Shown here: positions 49,202-58,669 of the stretch, in pieces
Position numbering within the stretch: the stretch's first letter is position 1
Layout: each line of letters begins with the position of its first letter
Source: Kribbella sindirgiensis
Lineage (GTDB): Bacteria > Actinomycetota > Actinomycetes > Propionibacteriales > Kribbellaceae
Assembly: GCF_004331435.1 (NCBI RefSeq)
Contig: NZ_SJKA01000027.1
Coordinates: 1 to 64,000 of the forward strand
Length of the DNA stretch: 64,000 bases
Reading direction: 5' to 3'
Program-made: the position numbers and the translations under genes
The notes under the pieces: model-generated
What the model was told of the DNA's origin: nothing
Seen by the model: the letters and a program-made list of their open reading frames with translations, nothing else
The model's database searches: none

Positions 49202-50130
49202 GCGCCGCGGTCCTCGCCGCGCCGGTCAGCCGTCAGGCACGACGTGGGCCTGGTGGCGCGTCGGCCAGGGCCGGTTGGTTGTTCATCCTGCCCAATCTGG
49301 TCGGCTTCCTGGCGTTCACCCTGGTGCCGTTGGTGTCCGGGATCGGCATCTCCTTCACCGACTGGAACGTCGTCTCGGGGCTGGACGGGATCCGGTTCGT
49401 CGGGCTCGACAACTTCGCCGCCCTGATCCGGGACACCGGGTTCTGGCAGGCAGTCGGCCGTACGGTGCTGTACGCCGGCGTCGGCGTTCCACTGACAATG
49501 ACCGGCGGGTTGATCATCGCGCTCTGCCTGAACGGCCCGGTCTTCGGGCGCTCGGCGCTGCGGGTGATCTTCTTCGTCCCGCATATCGTGAGCTCGATCG
49601 CGATCGGTTTCGTGTGGTTGCTGCTGCTCCATCCGAGCAGCGGCCTGGTCAACCTGGCGTTGCAGGCGATCGGCGTCGCCGACCCGCCGACCTGGCTGGT
49701 CTCCCAGGACTGGAGCCTGGTCTCCTTGATCCTGATCACGTCCTGGGCGGGGATGGGGTTCCACGCCGTCATCTTCCTGTCTGCCCTGCAGGCACTGCCG
49801 GAAGACCTCTACGAGGCGGCTGAACTGGACGGGGCGGGACGCTGGCGCCAGTTCACCACGATCACCTGGCCGTCGCTGATGCCGACCACGACCTTCCTGG
49901 CGATCATGTCGATGATCGGTCACTCGCAGGGCTTCGGCCTGATCGCCTTTCTCACCCAAGGCGGCCCGGGCAACTCCTCCACCACTCTGTCGTACCTGAT
50001 GTACCAGAACGGCTTCCAGTACTACCGCTTCGGCTACGCGGCGGCGATCGGCATGATGAGCTTCGTCGGCGTACTCCTGCTGAGCGCGTTCTTCTGGCGC
50101 TTCCAGCGCGGACGGGGGTTGTACTCATGA
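49198..50130 (+). CDS. sugar ABC transporter permease (MalF-type)
   Basis: A 310-aa permease with six predicted helices, beginning FILPNLVGFLAFTLVPLVSG. The ATPase-docking EAA loop is LYEAAELDGAGRWRQFTTIT, and FLTQGGPGNSSTTLSYLMY is a conserved periplasmic/TM segment. The start overlaps the binding-protein stop by 4 bp. Confidence 0.93.
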   Translation: MSAAVLAAPVSRQARRGPGGASARAGWLFILPNLVGFLAFTLVPLVSGIGISFTDWNVVSGLDGIRFVGLDNFAALIRDTGFWQAVGRTVLYAGVGVPLTMTGGLIIALCLNGPVFGRSALRVIFFVPHIVSSIAIGFVWLLLLHPSSGLVNLALQAIGVADPPTWLVSQDWSLVSLILITSWAGMGFHAVIFLSALQALPEDLYEAAELDGAGRWRQFTTITWPSLMPTTTFLAIMSMIGHSQGFGLIAFLTQGGPGNSSTTLSYLMYQNGFQYYRFGYAAAIGMMSFVGVLLLSAFFWRFQRGRGLYS

Positions 50131-51005
50131 CCACGGTCGCAGTCAGGCAAGTGCGGCAGGTATCCCGCAGCCGGCGTCCGTCCGCACGTGCCGGGTATGT
50201 CGTCAAATCCGTTCTGTTGTGGGCTTTCGCGATGTTGTTCCTGCTGCCGTTCCTCTGGATGCTCTCGTCGTCGCTGAAGCGCAACCTCGACGTGTTGGCG
50301 ATCCCGGTGCGCTGGATTCCCAGTCCGGCGGAGTGGCAGAACTACGTCGAGGTGTGGACGGGCGGCGCGGTGACGATGGCGGTGTTCTTCGCCAACTCGC
50401 TGACCGTCTCGCTGATCGGTGTGGTGGGTGACCTCACCACGTCGGCGATGGCCGGCTACGCCTTCGCCCGGCTGACCTTCCGGGGTCGCGACAAGGTCTT
50501 CCTCCTGTATGTGGCGACGGCCATCGTGCCGATGCAACTGTTGCTCATTCCCCGGTTCATGTTCTTCCAGCAACTCGGGCTGTACAACACACTGTGGGCG
50601 TTGATCCTGCCGGGCATCTTCACGGTCTTCGGCACCTTCCTGGTCCGGCAGGCGTTCCTGGCCGTGCCGGCCGAGCTCGGAGAGGCGGCGCGGATCGACG
50701 GCGCAGGGGAGTGGCGGGTCTTCTCCCGGGTGTACCTGCCGCAGATCCGCTCGACCCTGGCCGCACTGGCGATCATCAGCTTCGTCGGTTCCTGGAACGA
50801 CTACGAAGGTCCGCTGATCATGCTGTCCAACCAGAACCTCTACACCGTCCCGCTCGGGCTGACCCGGTTCGTCGATGCGGACGGAGGCCTGTCCGCCGGG
50901 CTGGCGATGGCCGGTTCGGTCTCCTCGGTCATCCCCATCCTGATCGTCTTCCTGGTGTTTCAGCGCCAGTTCGTCGCCGCGCTGGCCAGCAGCGGCTTGA
51001 AGTGA
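50127..51005 (+). CDS. sugar ABC transporter permease (MalG-type)
   Basis: A 292-aa permease with six predicted helices, including LLWAFAMLFLLPFLWMLSSS. SLKRNLDVLAIPVRWIPSPA follows, and the EAA loop is LGEAARIDGAGEWRVFSRVY. The C-terminus ends QRQFVAALASSGLK, typical of MalG-type subunits. It starts 4 bp inside the MalF-type gene and closes the cluster. It converges on the PhoD gene with 21 bp between stops. Confidence 0.93.
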   Translation: MTTVAVRQVRQVSRSRRPSARAGYVVKSVLLWAFAMLFLLPFLWMLSSSLKRNLDVLAIPVRWIPSPAEWQNYVEVWTGGAVTMAVFFANSLTVSLIGVVGDLTTSAMAGYAFARLTFRGRDKVFLLYVATAIVPMQLLLIPRFMFFQQLGLYNTLWALILPGIFTVFGTFLVRQAFLAVPAELGEAARIDGAGEWRVFSRVYLPQIRSTLAALAIISFVGSWNDYEGPLIMLSNQNLYTVPLGLTRFVDADGGLSAGLAMAGSVSSVIPILIVFLVFQRQFVAALASSGLK

Positions 51006-51026
51006 CGGATGTGCGCCGGCCCGATG

Positions 51027-52628
51027 TCAGGTGGTGCGGTGGATGCCGGGGCTGCCGTTGTAGACCTCGAAGGAGGCCGCGGTGAAGACCGGGTCGTCGT
51101 GGCGGGACACCTTGTCGACCACGCGGACGTCGGCGTGGAGGCGGTCCGCGTCGAGGTCGCACAGGACGTAGCCGCAATGCAGGTCGGCCCACTTCAACGA
51201 CGGGTTCACCCGACGCCGGACCTGGCGCGCCTCGTTCGCCACGGGGTTGAAGTCCTGCGCACTGGTGATCGACGTACTGGTGATCTCGGCACCGATGACG
51301 CGGGACGTCGGGTCGGTCGTGTCGGCCGCGATATCGGAGACGTAGCTGCAGTGCACGTCGCCGGAGAGTACGACGAAGTTCGACGACGTACCGCGCGCCT
51401 GGGACGTCGCCACCGTGTCGAACAGCCGCTGCTGGCCGGCCTGGTAGCCGTCCCACGTGCCGGGGGAGAACGTCGCCGGCGTATCCAGGTCGGCCGAGGT
51501 GTTCAGCCGCGCCATCAGGATCTGCTGCGCCACCAGGTTCCAGCGGGCCGGCTCGGCGCCGAAGCCGGCCGCGAACCAGCGCTCCTGCTCCGCGCCGAGC
51601 ATCACCCGGGCCGGGTCGCGCCGTGGCCCCTGGTCGGCGGCGGCTCCGCCTGTGACCATGGGATCGCGGTACTGCCGCGTGTCGAGCACGTCGATCTGGG
51701 CCAGCCGGCCGTGCCGGAACCGCCGGTACAGGCGTGCGTCGGAGCCGCGCGGCGGCTGCGGCCACCGGATCGGCAGGAACTCCCAGTACGCCCGGTAGGC
51801 GGCGGCCCGGCGGTCGAGGTCCGGCGTACTCCACGACTCGTAGTCGTTGGCGACTTCGTGGTCGTCCCAGGACAGGATCCAGGGCATCGCGCTGTGGGCG
51901 GCGAGCAGGTCGGGATCCGTTCGGTACAAGGCATAACGCAGCCGGTACTGGTCGAGGGACATCGTGGTGGGGACGACCTCTGCCGGCAGGTTCGGGTCGA
52001 TGTGGCGCCCGACGGCCAACTGCTGGACCGGGTACTCGTACAGGTAGTCGCCCACGAACAGCATCAGCTCGGTGTCCTGATCGACGACGTCAGCCATCGT
52101 CTGGAAGTACCCGGCCCGCCAGTTCTGGCAGGAGGCGACCGCGAAGCGCAGCGGCCGCATCGATTGCCGCGTCGGCATCGTTCGGGTCCGGCCGATCTCG
52201 CTGAGGTGACCGCCGGCGCGGAAGCGGTACCAGTAGACCCGTCCCGGGCGCAGGCCACGGACGTCGACATGAACCGTGTGGGAGGTGTCGGCGCTGGTCG
52301 TCGCCGTACCGGACCGGACGACGCGGTGGAAGCGTTCGTCCTCGGCGACCTGCCAGTCGACGCGCACCCTGGCACCCTCGTCCAGGCCACCGTTCGGCAG
52401 CAGTGGTGCCGGCGCGATCCGTGTCCAGATCACCACCGCGTCCTCCACCGGATCGCCGGAGGCGACGCCCTGGGTGAACGGGTACGGCAGTACGCCGTCG
52501 CTGCTCGCGGAGGCAGGCCGCGGCATCCCGAGGCTGAACGCGAGCCCGATGGCACTGCCACCGGCGAGGCTGAGGAAGCGACGGCGATCCGTCGCGGGCA
52601 ACGTCCGGAACGAGGTCCTGGCGGTCAT
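51027..52628 (-). CDS. phoD: secreted PhoD-type alkaline phosphatase
   Basis: A 533-aa exported metallophosphatase. A twin-arginine signal DRRRFLSLAGGSAIGLAFSL ends near RPASA. A PhoD N-terminal domain (PFTQGVASGDPVEDAVVIWT) precedes the catalytic domain: ASCQNWRAGYFQTMADV, LFVGDYLYEYP, LSWDDHEVANDYES and LSGDVHCSYVSDIA, which supply the calcium/iron ligands. It releases phosphate from phosphodiesters and monoesters outside the cell. The start at 52628 gives a normal Tat signal; a start at 52658 adds ten residues and neither has a clear SD. No PHO box was identified. Confidence 0.9.
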   Translation of the reverse strand: MTARTSFRTLPATDRRRFLSLAGGSAIGLAFSLGMPRPASASSDGVLPYPFTQGVASGDPVEDAVVIWTRIAPAPLLPNGGLDEGARVRVDWQVAEDERFHRVVRSGTATTSADTSHTVHVDVRGLRPGRVYWYRFRAGGHLSEIGRTRTMPTRQSMRPLRFAVASCQNWRAGYFQTMADVVDQDTELMLFVGDYLYEYPVQQLAVGRHIDPNLPAEVVPTTMSLDQYRLRYALYRTDPDLLAAHSAMPWILSWDDHEVANDYESWSTPDLDRRAAAYRAYWEFLPIRWPQPPRGSDARLYRRFRHGRLAQIDVLDTRQYRDPMVTGGAAADQGPRRDPARVMLGAEQERWFAAGFGAEPARWNLVAQQILMARLNTSADLDTPATFSPGTWDGYQAGQQRLFDTVATSQARGTSSNFVVLSGDVHCSYVSDIAADTTDPTSRVIGAEITSTSITSAQDFNPVANEARQVRRRVNPSLKWADLHCGYVLCDLDADRLHADVRVVDKVSRHDDPVFTAASFEVYNGSPGIHRTT

Positions 52629-52727
52629 GGCGCAGGACGCTAACAGCCCAGCACCCATCAGGAGAAGGGCTCGTAACGCAATCCGACGTTAAAATCTCAA
52701 GATCGGGTGGTTAATCCGGGATGGCGA

Positions 52728-53519
52728 TCAGTACTCGCCGTAGACCTGCACCTTCGTCCCCAGGGGTGTCTCGGTGAAGATGTGGTGGATCTCAGGGCGT
52801 ACTACCCGGACGCAGCGGTGGCTGTCGGGGTAGGGCTTGACGAGGGAGTTGACTCGGGAGCCGTGCAGGGCGATACCTGGGCGGTCCTTGAGGAAGTAGA
52901 GCGAGTCGTACATGTACGCGTCGTCGTACAGGCTGCTCTCGTGGGCGCCGGCCCACTTGCGCCAGACGGCGCCGGTGCGGTTCGGGGTCTCGTAGCCGGG
53001 GCCGCCGGTGGAGATCCAGACGATCCGCTTGTAGGTCTTTCCGACGATTTGGTACAGGATCTGGCAGGTCTTGTTGACGTAGATGCCGGGGGAGCGGGTC
53101 GGCGCCGGGCGACTGGTTGCGTTGAGCACCGAGTACGCGTCGTTCAGGTTGAGTCCCTTGCGGGTGACCGGCAGGCCGTGGGTCTCGCGCCACGCGCACA
53201 GCGCCTGCTTGGCGCGGGCGGTGATGTCGCCGTCGACGTCGCCGACCGGGTACCCGAGTTTGTCCAGTTGGCGTTCCACGCGCAGTGCGTAGTACTCCGG
53301 CTTCTGCTTCACCTTGGGCTTCGGCTTGACCGTCGGCTTCACGGTGGGCGTGGCCGTCGGCGTGGCGCTCGGCGTCGAACTGGTCGGCGTACTGCTCGGC
53401 GTACTGCTCGAAGCCTGGGTAGGAGAAGGCGTCGACTCGCTCGCGGCCACGTCGGAACAGCCGGCGAGTACGAACGACACAACGACGGTACCGGCAACGA
53501 GACCACGTCGACGAGACAC
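52728..53519 (-). CDS. L,D-transpeptidase lipoprotein (YkuD domain)
   Basis: A 263-aa envelope enzyme. The signal and lipobox VVVSFVLAGC are followed by a long Ser/Thr/Pro-rich spacer and a TPTVKPTVKPKPKVKQKP wall-spanning stretch. A peptidoglycan-binding_1-like unit is at about 80-125 (RQLDKLGYPVGDVDGDITAR). The YkuD catalytic domain has RIVWISTGGPGYETP and IALHGSRVN. The nucleophile Cys is in DSHRCVRVV. The family motif is SHGC; here the Gly is Arg, so activity may be altered. It would form 3-3 crosslinks in peptidoglycan. Confidence 0.87.
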   Translation of the reverse strand: MSRRRGLVAGTVVVSFVLAGCSDVAASESTPSPTQASSSTPSSTPTSSTPSATPTATPTVKPTVKPKPKVKQKPEYYALRVERQLDKLGYPVGDVDGDITARAKQALCAWRETHGLPVTRKGLNLNDAYSVLNATSRPAPTRSPGIYVNKTCQILYQIVGKTYKRIVWISTGGPGYETPNRTGAVWRKWAGAHESSLYDDAYMYDSLYFLKDRPGIALHGSRVNSLVKPYPDSHRCVRVVRPEIHHIFTETPLGTKVQVYGEY

Positions 53520-53591
53520 GGATTCCCCTCTCCCTCAGCGTTTTCAGCGTCGCAGAACCACGCCGGGTAAGCGTGCAGCGACCCGCCGAGA

Positions 53592-54164
53592 CTAATCTGC
53601 GAGAGGTTCCTCAACGGGTGTCGCGCCGGATCCTGTCACCGAACCGTTGCCGAGTTCCGGTGCCGGATCGTCCCGCAGCCGGCTGTACAGGTACCCGTCC
53701 CGCAGCTTCCCGCCCCGGAACTCGCACCCGCGGATCACCCCTTCGAGCCGGAAACCCGCCTTTTCCAAGGACTTCTGCTCGGCGATGTTCTCCGGATGCG
53801 TCGCCGCCTGGATCCGGTGCACCGACGTGTGCTCGAACAGGTACGCCGTGAGTAGCGCCTGCGCCCGCCACCCGATCCCGCGCCCGCGGTACTCCGGAAG
53901 CAGCGCGATCCCGATCTCCCAGTACGTCGTACGCCCGTCGAAGGACCCCGACCGCCAACTCACGAACCCCGCCGTCTCGGACCCGGTACGCACCATCAGC
54001 CGCCCGTTGTCGGTCCCCAGAAACCCGTCCTCGGCGTACCGCCGGACCGGCGCCTGCGCGTCCCGGAAGCCGTTCCAGTCCAGCCCGATCAACCCCGGCT
54101 CGACCGCGAACCGTTGGAACAACGCCACATCTTCGTCCTGAACAGGCCGTAGCAAGACATCCAC
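53592..54164 (-). CDS. GNAT-family N-acetyltransferase (RimJ/RimL-like)
   Basis: A 190-aa acetyltransferase: MDVLLRPVQDEDVALFQRFA at the N-terminus, then YWEIGIALLPEYRGRGIGWRAQ, the acetyl-CoA-binding loop R/Q-x-x-G-x-G/A (YRGRGIGWRA). THPENIAEQKSLEKAGFRLE is the family-typical late segment. It may acetylate a protein N-terminus or a small molecule. The GTG start at 54164 is 18 bp from the divergent SARP gene start, so both share one short control region. Confidence 0.85.
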   Translation of the reverse strand: MDVLLRPVQDEDVALFQRFAVEPGLIGLDWNGFRDAQAPVRRYAEDGFLGTDNGRLMVRTGSETAGFVSWRSGSFDGRTTYWEIGIALLPEYRGRGIGWRAQALLTAYLFEHTSVHRIQAATHPENIAEQKSLEKAGFRLEGVIRGCEFRGGKLRDGYLYSRLRDDPAPELGNGSVTGSGATPVEEPLAD

Positions 54165-54182
54165 GCCTGCAAGACTAGGTCG

Positions 54183-57128
54183 ATGGAGTTCCACATCCTC
54201 GGCCCGCTCGAGATCGTCGTCGACGGACGTGCGGTTCCGGCGCCGGCGCCGCGGTTGTGCTCGCTGCTCGCGATTCTCCTGTTGCGTCCGCATCGTCAGG
54301 TGCCGGTGGACGAGCTGATCGACAGGCTCTGGCCGGACGGCGCGCCCCAGCCGGCGAACCCGACCGCGACCGTCCACACCTATGTACGGCGCCTGCGCGA
54401 CCTCGTCGGTGCCGACGTACTGCAGACCCGCGGGCGTGGGTACCTGCTCGCCGCCCAACCGTCCGACCTCGTCGCGTTCCGGGCCGCGGTGGCCGAGGCC
54501 GCGGCGAACCCGTCGCAGCAAGTGGAGCACCTGAAGCACGCGCTCGACCAGTGGCGCGGCGATCCGGTCGAGGTCGAGCCGACGGTCGCGGTCGGTCTGC
54601 GTGAGGAGCGGCTGACGACGATCGAGCAGTACTACGACGCGCGCCTCGCCCGCGGCGAGCACGCCGACGTACTCCCGGAGCTGCAGACCCTCAGCGCACA
54701 GGAACCGACGCGCGACCGCCTGACCGCGCTGCTGATGAAGGCGTTGTACCGCTGCGGACGGCAGGCGGAGGCGTTGTCGACGTACGACGGGTTCGCGGAG
54801 CGGCTCGTCGACGACTTCGGTCTCGACCCGACCGAGGAACTGCGGGCGCTGCGCCAATCGATCCTGACGTCCTCCCTCGACGAAGACGACGACGAGTGGC
54901 AGCACCAGAACCAGCTCCCGCTCGACATCCGCAACCTCGTCGGCCGCGACGAGCTCGTGACCGAGGTCGCGGGCCTGCTCACGGCGACCGACGGCGTCCG
55001 GATCGTCGCGCTCTTCGGCACACCCGGCGTCGGCAAGACGGCCGTCGCCGTTCGCGTCGCGAACGAGTTGACCGAACGGTTCCCGGACGGGCAGTGGTTC
55101 GTCCGCCTCCGCGGCGCATCGGATCAGCCGCGGCGCGCGGACGACGTACTGGTCGACCTGCTGCGGGCGTCCGGCGTCGATCCGCACGCGATCCCGGACG
55201 ACAGCGATGCGCGCGCCGCACTCTTCCGGTCGCGGTTGGCGAAGCGCAGCATCCTGCTCGTCCTCGACGACGCCCAGGACGCGGCGCAGGTCCGGCCGCT
55301 GCTTCCCGGTACGCCGGCCAGCGCCGTCCTGGTCACCAGCCGGAACCCGCTGGACGCGCTCGCCGCGCTCGACGGCGGCATCCCGTTCCACGTCCCGGTC
55401 CTGAAGCCCGAGGCCGGCACTGCCCTCGTCCATTCGATGCTTCAGGCAACCAACGCGGATGTTCAGGAGCTCGTCGACCTGTGCGGCGGTCTCCCGCTGG
55501 CGCTGCGTATCGCGGGCGCCGTCGCCTCGCGCGGCTCGGTCGCGTCCTTCGTCTCACGCATGCGTCGTACCGGGGCGCTCGCGACGCTCACCATCGACGA
55601 CGACACCGCGGTCAGCTCCGCGTTCCGAACGTCGTACGACCTGCTCGACCCGGCGGTACAACGCGGCTTCCGGCTGCTCTCGCTGTTCCCGGGGCAGGAG
55701 TTCGCGCCCGACGCGGCCGAGGCGCTCATCGGCCCGACATACGACCAGGTCCTCGACCGCCTCGAAGCCGCCAGCCTGCTGCAGTCCGTCGGCCGCGGCC
55801 GCTACCTCATGCACGACCTGGTCAAGGAGTACGCCGCCGACCTCGCTGAACCGGACCTCGACGCCTGGAAGTCCTTGTGCGGCTGGTACGTCGGTACGGC
55901 GGACGCAGCGATGACCGTCCTGGAACCGGGTGCGGTCCGCATCCAGATCCCGTCGTCCGGCGATCGCACCGTCACGGATCCGGAGAGCTGGCTCGCGGCC
56001 GAACTCCTCAACATCGAGGCGATCGCACAGCGCGCGCTGGAGCTCGGGACGCCCGACGTCGCCTGGCAGCTCGCGGACATCGTTCGCCTCCATCTCTACG
56101 AACACAGTCTGTCCGGGACCTGGCGTGCCCTGATCCGGCTCGGTGAGCTCGGTGCTCGTACCTCTGGTGACCAGGCCGGGCGCGGCGCGATGCTGCACGC
56201 GCGCGGCGTACTTGCTCGGCAGGCGGGGGAGAACGAGGAGGCGGTCGCGCTCTTCGAGCAGGCCGCCGAGCTTTACCACGCGTGTGGCTTCACGCTCGGC
56301 GAGGGCGCGCTGCGGTGCAACATCGCGGTCAGCTACAACGCCCAAGGACGGCTCCGGGAGTCGGCCGAGGCGTTCCGTCAAGGGCTGGCCGTGTTCCGGG
56401 CGGGCGGCGAGTTCGCGCGGATGCCTCGCGGGCTGAACGCGCAGGCGATGAACCACATCCACCTCGGCGAGTTCCGCGAGGCCGTCGCGTGCATCACGGA
56501 GTCTCTGGAGTACTCGGGGCCGGTCAGCAACGACCAACTCGTTGCCTTGATCAACCGAGCCGGGGCGTACAAGGAACTCGGTGAACTGGAGCTCGCGACG
56601 GCGGATCTCCGGACCGCCGAACCGCTGGTGGACAACCGGCTCGACCGGGTCCAGTGGGGACTGGCCAAGGCTGGTGTCGAGAACCGGCTCGGCCACCACG
56701 AGCAGGCGCGCGAGATTGCGACCGAAGTACTGCGCGAGAGCCGCGAGATCGGCAACGGGTACGACGCCTGCGTCGCGCTGCAGGCGCTCGCCGAGTCCTA
56801 TCTGTTCGCCGGCGACGTTGCCTGCGCACGTACGTACTTCGAGGAAGGTGAGGCGCTCGCCGCCAAGTCGGGGTACGGGACGATCCTCGCCGAACTCCAC
56901 GCCGACCTGGCCCAGTGCGCGTTTCTTGACGGCGAGGTCGAGCTCGCCTTTGCGCAGGCGACCCAGGCTCTGGCCGAGTCGGACGTTGCCGAGTACGGCA
57001 TCGGGCAGCAGTGGTCCCACAGCCTGCTGGCCCGCTGCTGCACAGCCCTCAACCGCCCCGACGAAGCAGCCACCCACCAAGCCGCCGCCGACACCTTCTG
57101 CCGAGAGACGGGCTACACACCGAGGTAG
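54183..57128 (+). CDS. SARP/AfsR-type regulator: winged helix, BTAD, NB-ARC, TPR
   Basis: A 981-aa large SARP. An OmpR-like winged helix lies at about 1-90 (MEFHILGPLEIVVDGRAVPA, ATVHTYVRRLRDLVGADVL). The bacterial transcriptional activation domain is at about 95-240 (PEASTYDGF-like CGRQAEALSTYDGFAERLVD). An NB-ARC ATPase has P-loop FGTPGVGKTAVAVRVAN near residue 285 and Walker B SILLVLDDAQDAAQV. About 350 C-terminal residues are TPR-like helices (ALFEQAAELYHACGFTLGEG, LEYSGPVSNDQLVALINRAG). Relatives such as AfsR activate secondary metabolism on phosphorylation or ATP binding. No biosynthetic cluster is adjacent. Confidence 0.93.
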   Translation: MEFHILGPLEIVVDGRAVPAPAPRLCSLLAILLLRPHRQVPVDELIDRLWPDGAPQPANPTATVHTYVRRLRDLVGADVLQTRGRGYLLAAQPSDLVAFRAAVAEAAANPSQQVEHLKHALDQWRGDPVEVEPTVAVGLREERLTTIEQYYDARLARGEHADVLPELQTLSAQEPTRDRLTALLMKALYRCGRQAEALSTYDGFAERLVDDFGLDPTEELRALRQSILTSSLDEDDDEWQHQNQLPLDIRNLVGRDELVTEVAGLLTATDGVRIVALFGTPGVGKTAVAVRVANELTERFPDGQWFVRLRGASDQPRRADDVLVDLLRASGVDPHAIPDDSDARAALFRSRLAKRSILLVLDDAQDAAQVRPLLPGTPASAVLVTSRNPLDALAALDGGIPFHVPVLKPEAGTALVHSMLQATNADVQELVDLCGGLPLALRIAGAVASRGSVASFVSRMRRTGALATLTIDDDTAVSSAFRTSYDLLDPAVQRGFRLLSLFPGQEFAPDAAEALIGPTYDQVLDRLEAASLLQSVGRGRYLMHDLVKEYAADLAEPDLDAWKSLCGWYVGTADAAMTVLEPGAVRIQIPSSGDRTVTDPESWLAAELLNIEAIAQRALELGTPDVAWQLADIVRLHLYEHSLSGTWRALIRLGELGARTSGDQAGRGAMLHARGVLARQAGENEEAVALFEQAAELYHACGFTLGEGALRCNIAVSYNAQGRLRESAEAFRQGLAVFRAGGEFARMPRGLNAQAMNHIHLGEFREAVACITESLEYSGPVSNDQLVALINRAGAYKELGELELATADLRTAEPLVDNRLDRVQWGLAKAGVENRLGHHEQAREIATEVLRESREIGNGYDACVALQALAESYLFAGDVACARTYFEEGEALAAKSGYGTILAELHADLAQCAFLDGEVELAFAQATQALAESDVAEYGIGQQWSHSLLARCCTALNRPDEAATHQAAADTFCRETGYTPR

Positions 57129-57152
57129 CCCGCTGGCTGGACGTGGCTCGGT

Positions 57153-57569
57153 CTACAGGCCGAGGTCGCGGAGGAACTCGGGCTTGTAGGCCTGCAGGAC
57201 GACGTACCGCGGGTCCGGGACCTCCACGTCCGCGTTCTTCGCGGCGTCACCGGCGGCGTCGTGCGGGCCGACCGGCACGCTCGGGTCGGTCCAGTCCTGC
57301 TCGGCCGGATTCCACCGCGTCACGGTGTACGTCGCGTCGAGGTCCTCGTCGGCCACCAGGTCCTTGGCGGTCCGCTCGGCCTCCTGCGCGTCGGCGAGCG
57401 TGTGCGTGTAGAGCAGCATCCGGTTCCCGTCCCGGGTGACCGTCACCTGACTCCCGAGCCGCTTCCGCGCGTCGTCGTCCAGATCCAACGCCCGCAACCG
57501 ATCCCAGAACGTCAACCCGTGCCCCTCATCACTGAGCACAACCTCAACCCGAAACTCCTCATCCGCCAT
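57153..57569 (-). CDS. conserved actinobacterial protein of unknown function
   Basis: A 138-aa soluble protein I do not recognise by family name. The N-terminal half is MADEEFRVEVVLSDEGHGLT then LRALDLDDDARKRLGSQVTV. The rest reads like a ferredoxin-like fold: MLLYTHTLADAQEAERTAKD, then ATYTVTRWNPAEQDWTDPSV. It is acidic overall. The start at 57569 overlaps the end of the SEC-C gene by 11 bp, so the two are co-transcribed. Confidence 0.7.
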   Translation of the reverse strand: MADEEFRVEVVLSDEGHGLTFWDRLRALDLDDDARKRLGSQVTVTRDGNRMLLYTHTLADAQEAERTAKDLVADEDLDATYTVTRWNPAEQDWTDPSVPVGPHDAAGDAAKNADVEVPDPRYVVLQAYKPEFLRDLGL

Positions 57570-58461
57570 GGGCGACACCATACCTACTGCCGTCCGGCGC
57601 AGGCTCAACGCGTGGCAACGGCCCGCCGCAGCACTTCTTGTACTTGACGCCAGATCCACACCAGCACGGCCGATTACGAGGCGGCGGCCACGCGATCCGT
57701 CGACCGTCAGGCAGCTCGTCGTGCCGGATCCTGGCATCGCGCAGGCAATCGAGCAGGCCGCCGTACGTCCAGGTGGCGATCGCGACGCGCTCATCCTGGG
57801 CACGCAGCACCCGCTCGATCTGGTGACAGTAACCGTCCGCGTTCTCGCCGATCAGTTGTCTGCGCCATCGGACGGCGACGTCGAACTCGCTGCGATCCCA
57901 CACCTGAATCCTGCTGTCGATCACCACCGGATTGCGCAGCAGATCGTGTAACTCGGCCTCTCGGTCTGCCTCCTCGTCCTCACCCTGGGCGCCCATGAGA
58001 TCCAGGCTGTCGAGTGGCAGCCCCAACGCCCACTTCACCCGTCGACGACCGGTCACCAGGTCCAGGATTCGGTGCGAGCCGCTGCTCACGTCTTCCGCGG
58101 TCAGTCGGTCGGCCGCGATTTCGTACCAGAGCAGAGCCTCGTCGAACTCGCCGCGTCTCTCGAGCAACTCGGCTGCGCTGCACCAGGCGAAGCTGTAGAT
58201 CCGCCCGTTCCCCATCACGACGCCGAGCTCGCTCCTTGCTTCGCGGGTCCTGTCCTCCTCGAACAGGAACTCGGCATAGTCCACGCGGGCGTCATCGCCG
58301 GCTGTGCCTCCCTCACCAATCAACTGCTGCCAAATCTCAACCGCCCGCTCAGCCCGTCTCATCTTCACGTGCTCCTGAGCGGCAATGAGCAATGCGAACG
58401 TCCGGCCAAGGCCGATGTCTGTCCAGTGATCGCGGAGCTCGTCCGCCAGCGGATCTTCCAT
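57559..58461 (-). CDS. SEC-C motif-containing protein
   Basis: A 300-aa protein whose first ~170 residues are TPR-like helices (GRTFALLIAAQEHVKMRRAE, RRGEFDEALLWYEIAADRLT). A SEC-C zinc motif is near the C-terminus: RPCWCGSGVKYKKCCGG (CxCx8CC). SEC-C is the SecA-type zinc hook, used in other proteins to bind partners. The function here is unknown. The start at 58461 gives MEDPLADEL and is where composition becomes coding-like. Confidence 0.85.
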   Translation of the reverse strand: MEDPLADELRDHWTDIGLGRTFALLIAAQEHVKMRRAERAVEIWQQLIGEGGTAGDDARVDYAEFLFEEDRTREARSELGVVMGNGRIYSFAWCSAAELLERRGEFDEALLWYEIAADRLTAEDVSSGSHRILDLVTGRRRVKWALGLPLDSLDLMGAQGEDEEADREAELHDLLRNPVVIDSRIQVWDRSEFDVAVRWRRQLIGENADGYCHQIERVLRAQDERVAIATWTYGGLLDCLRDARIRHDELPDGRRIAWPPPRNRPCWCGSGVKYKKCCGGPLPRVEPAPDGSRYGVAHGG

Positions 58462-58669
58462 GCCGGGGAACGTATTCGGAACGGCCCCGCCGTGAGCGCG
58501 CTGTTTTCGACCTGTGGATATCGGGTGCTCGCTCCCCGTGCGGACCTGCAGCACTCACCAACCTCGTCGCCGCAGCGCAACGCGTGCCCTCCTGAGCGTG
58601 AGCCTGGGCGCGACTCCCGGTCCTGGCCCCTCATTGTGAGTGGTGGACGTCCGCCACAACCGCCCGACA

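Noticed and set aside
54165..55433. N-terminal extension of the GNAT acetyltransferase on the minus strand
   Set aside because: It is antisense to the SARP regulator; the acetyltransferase homology begins at the GTG at 54164.
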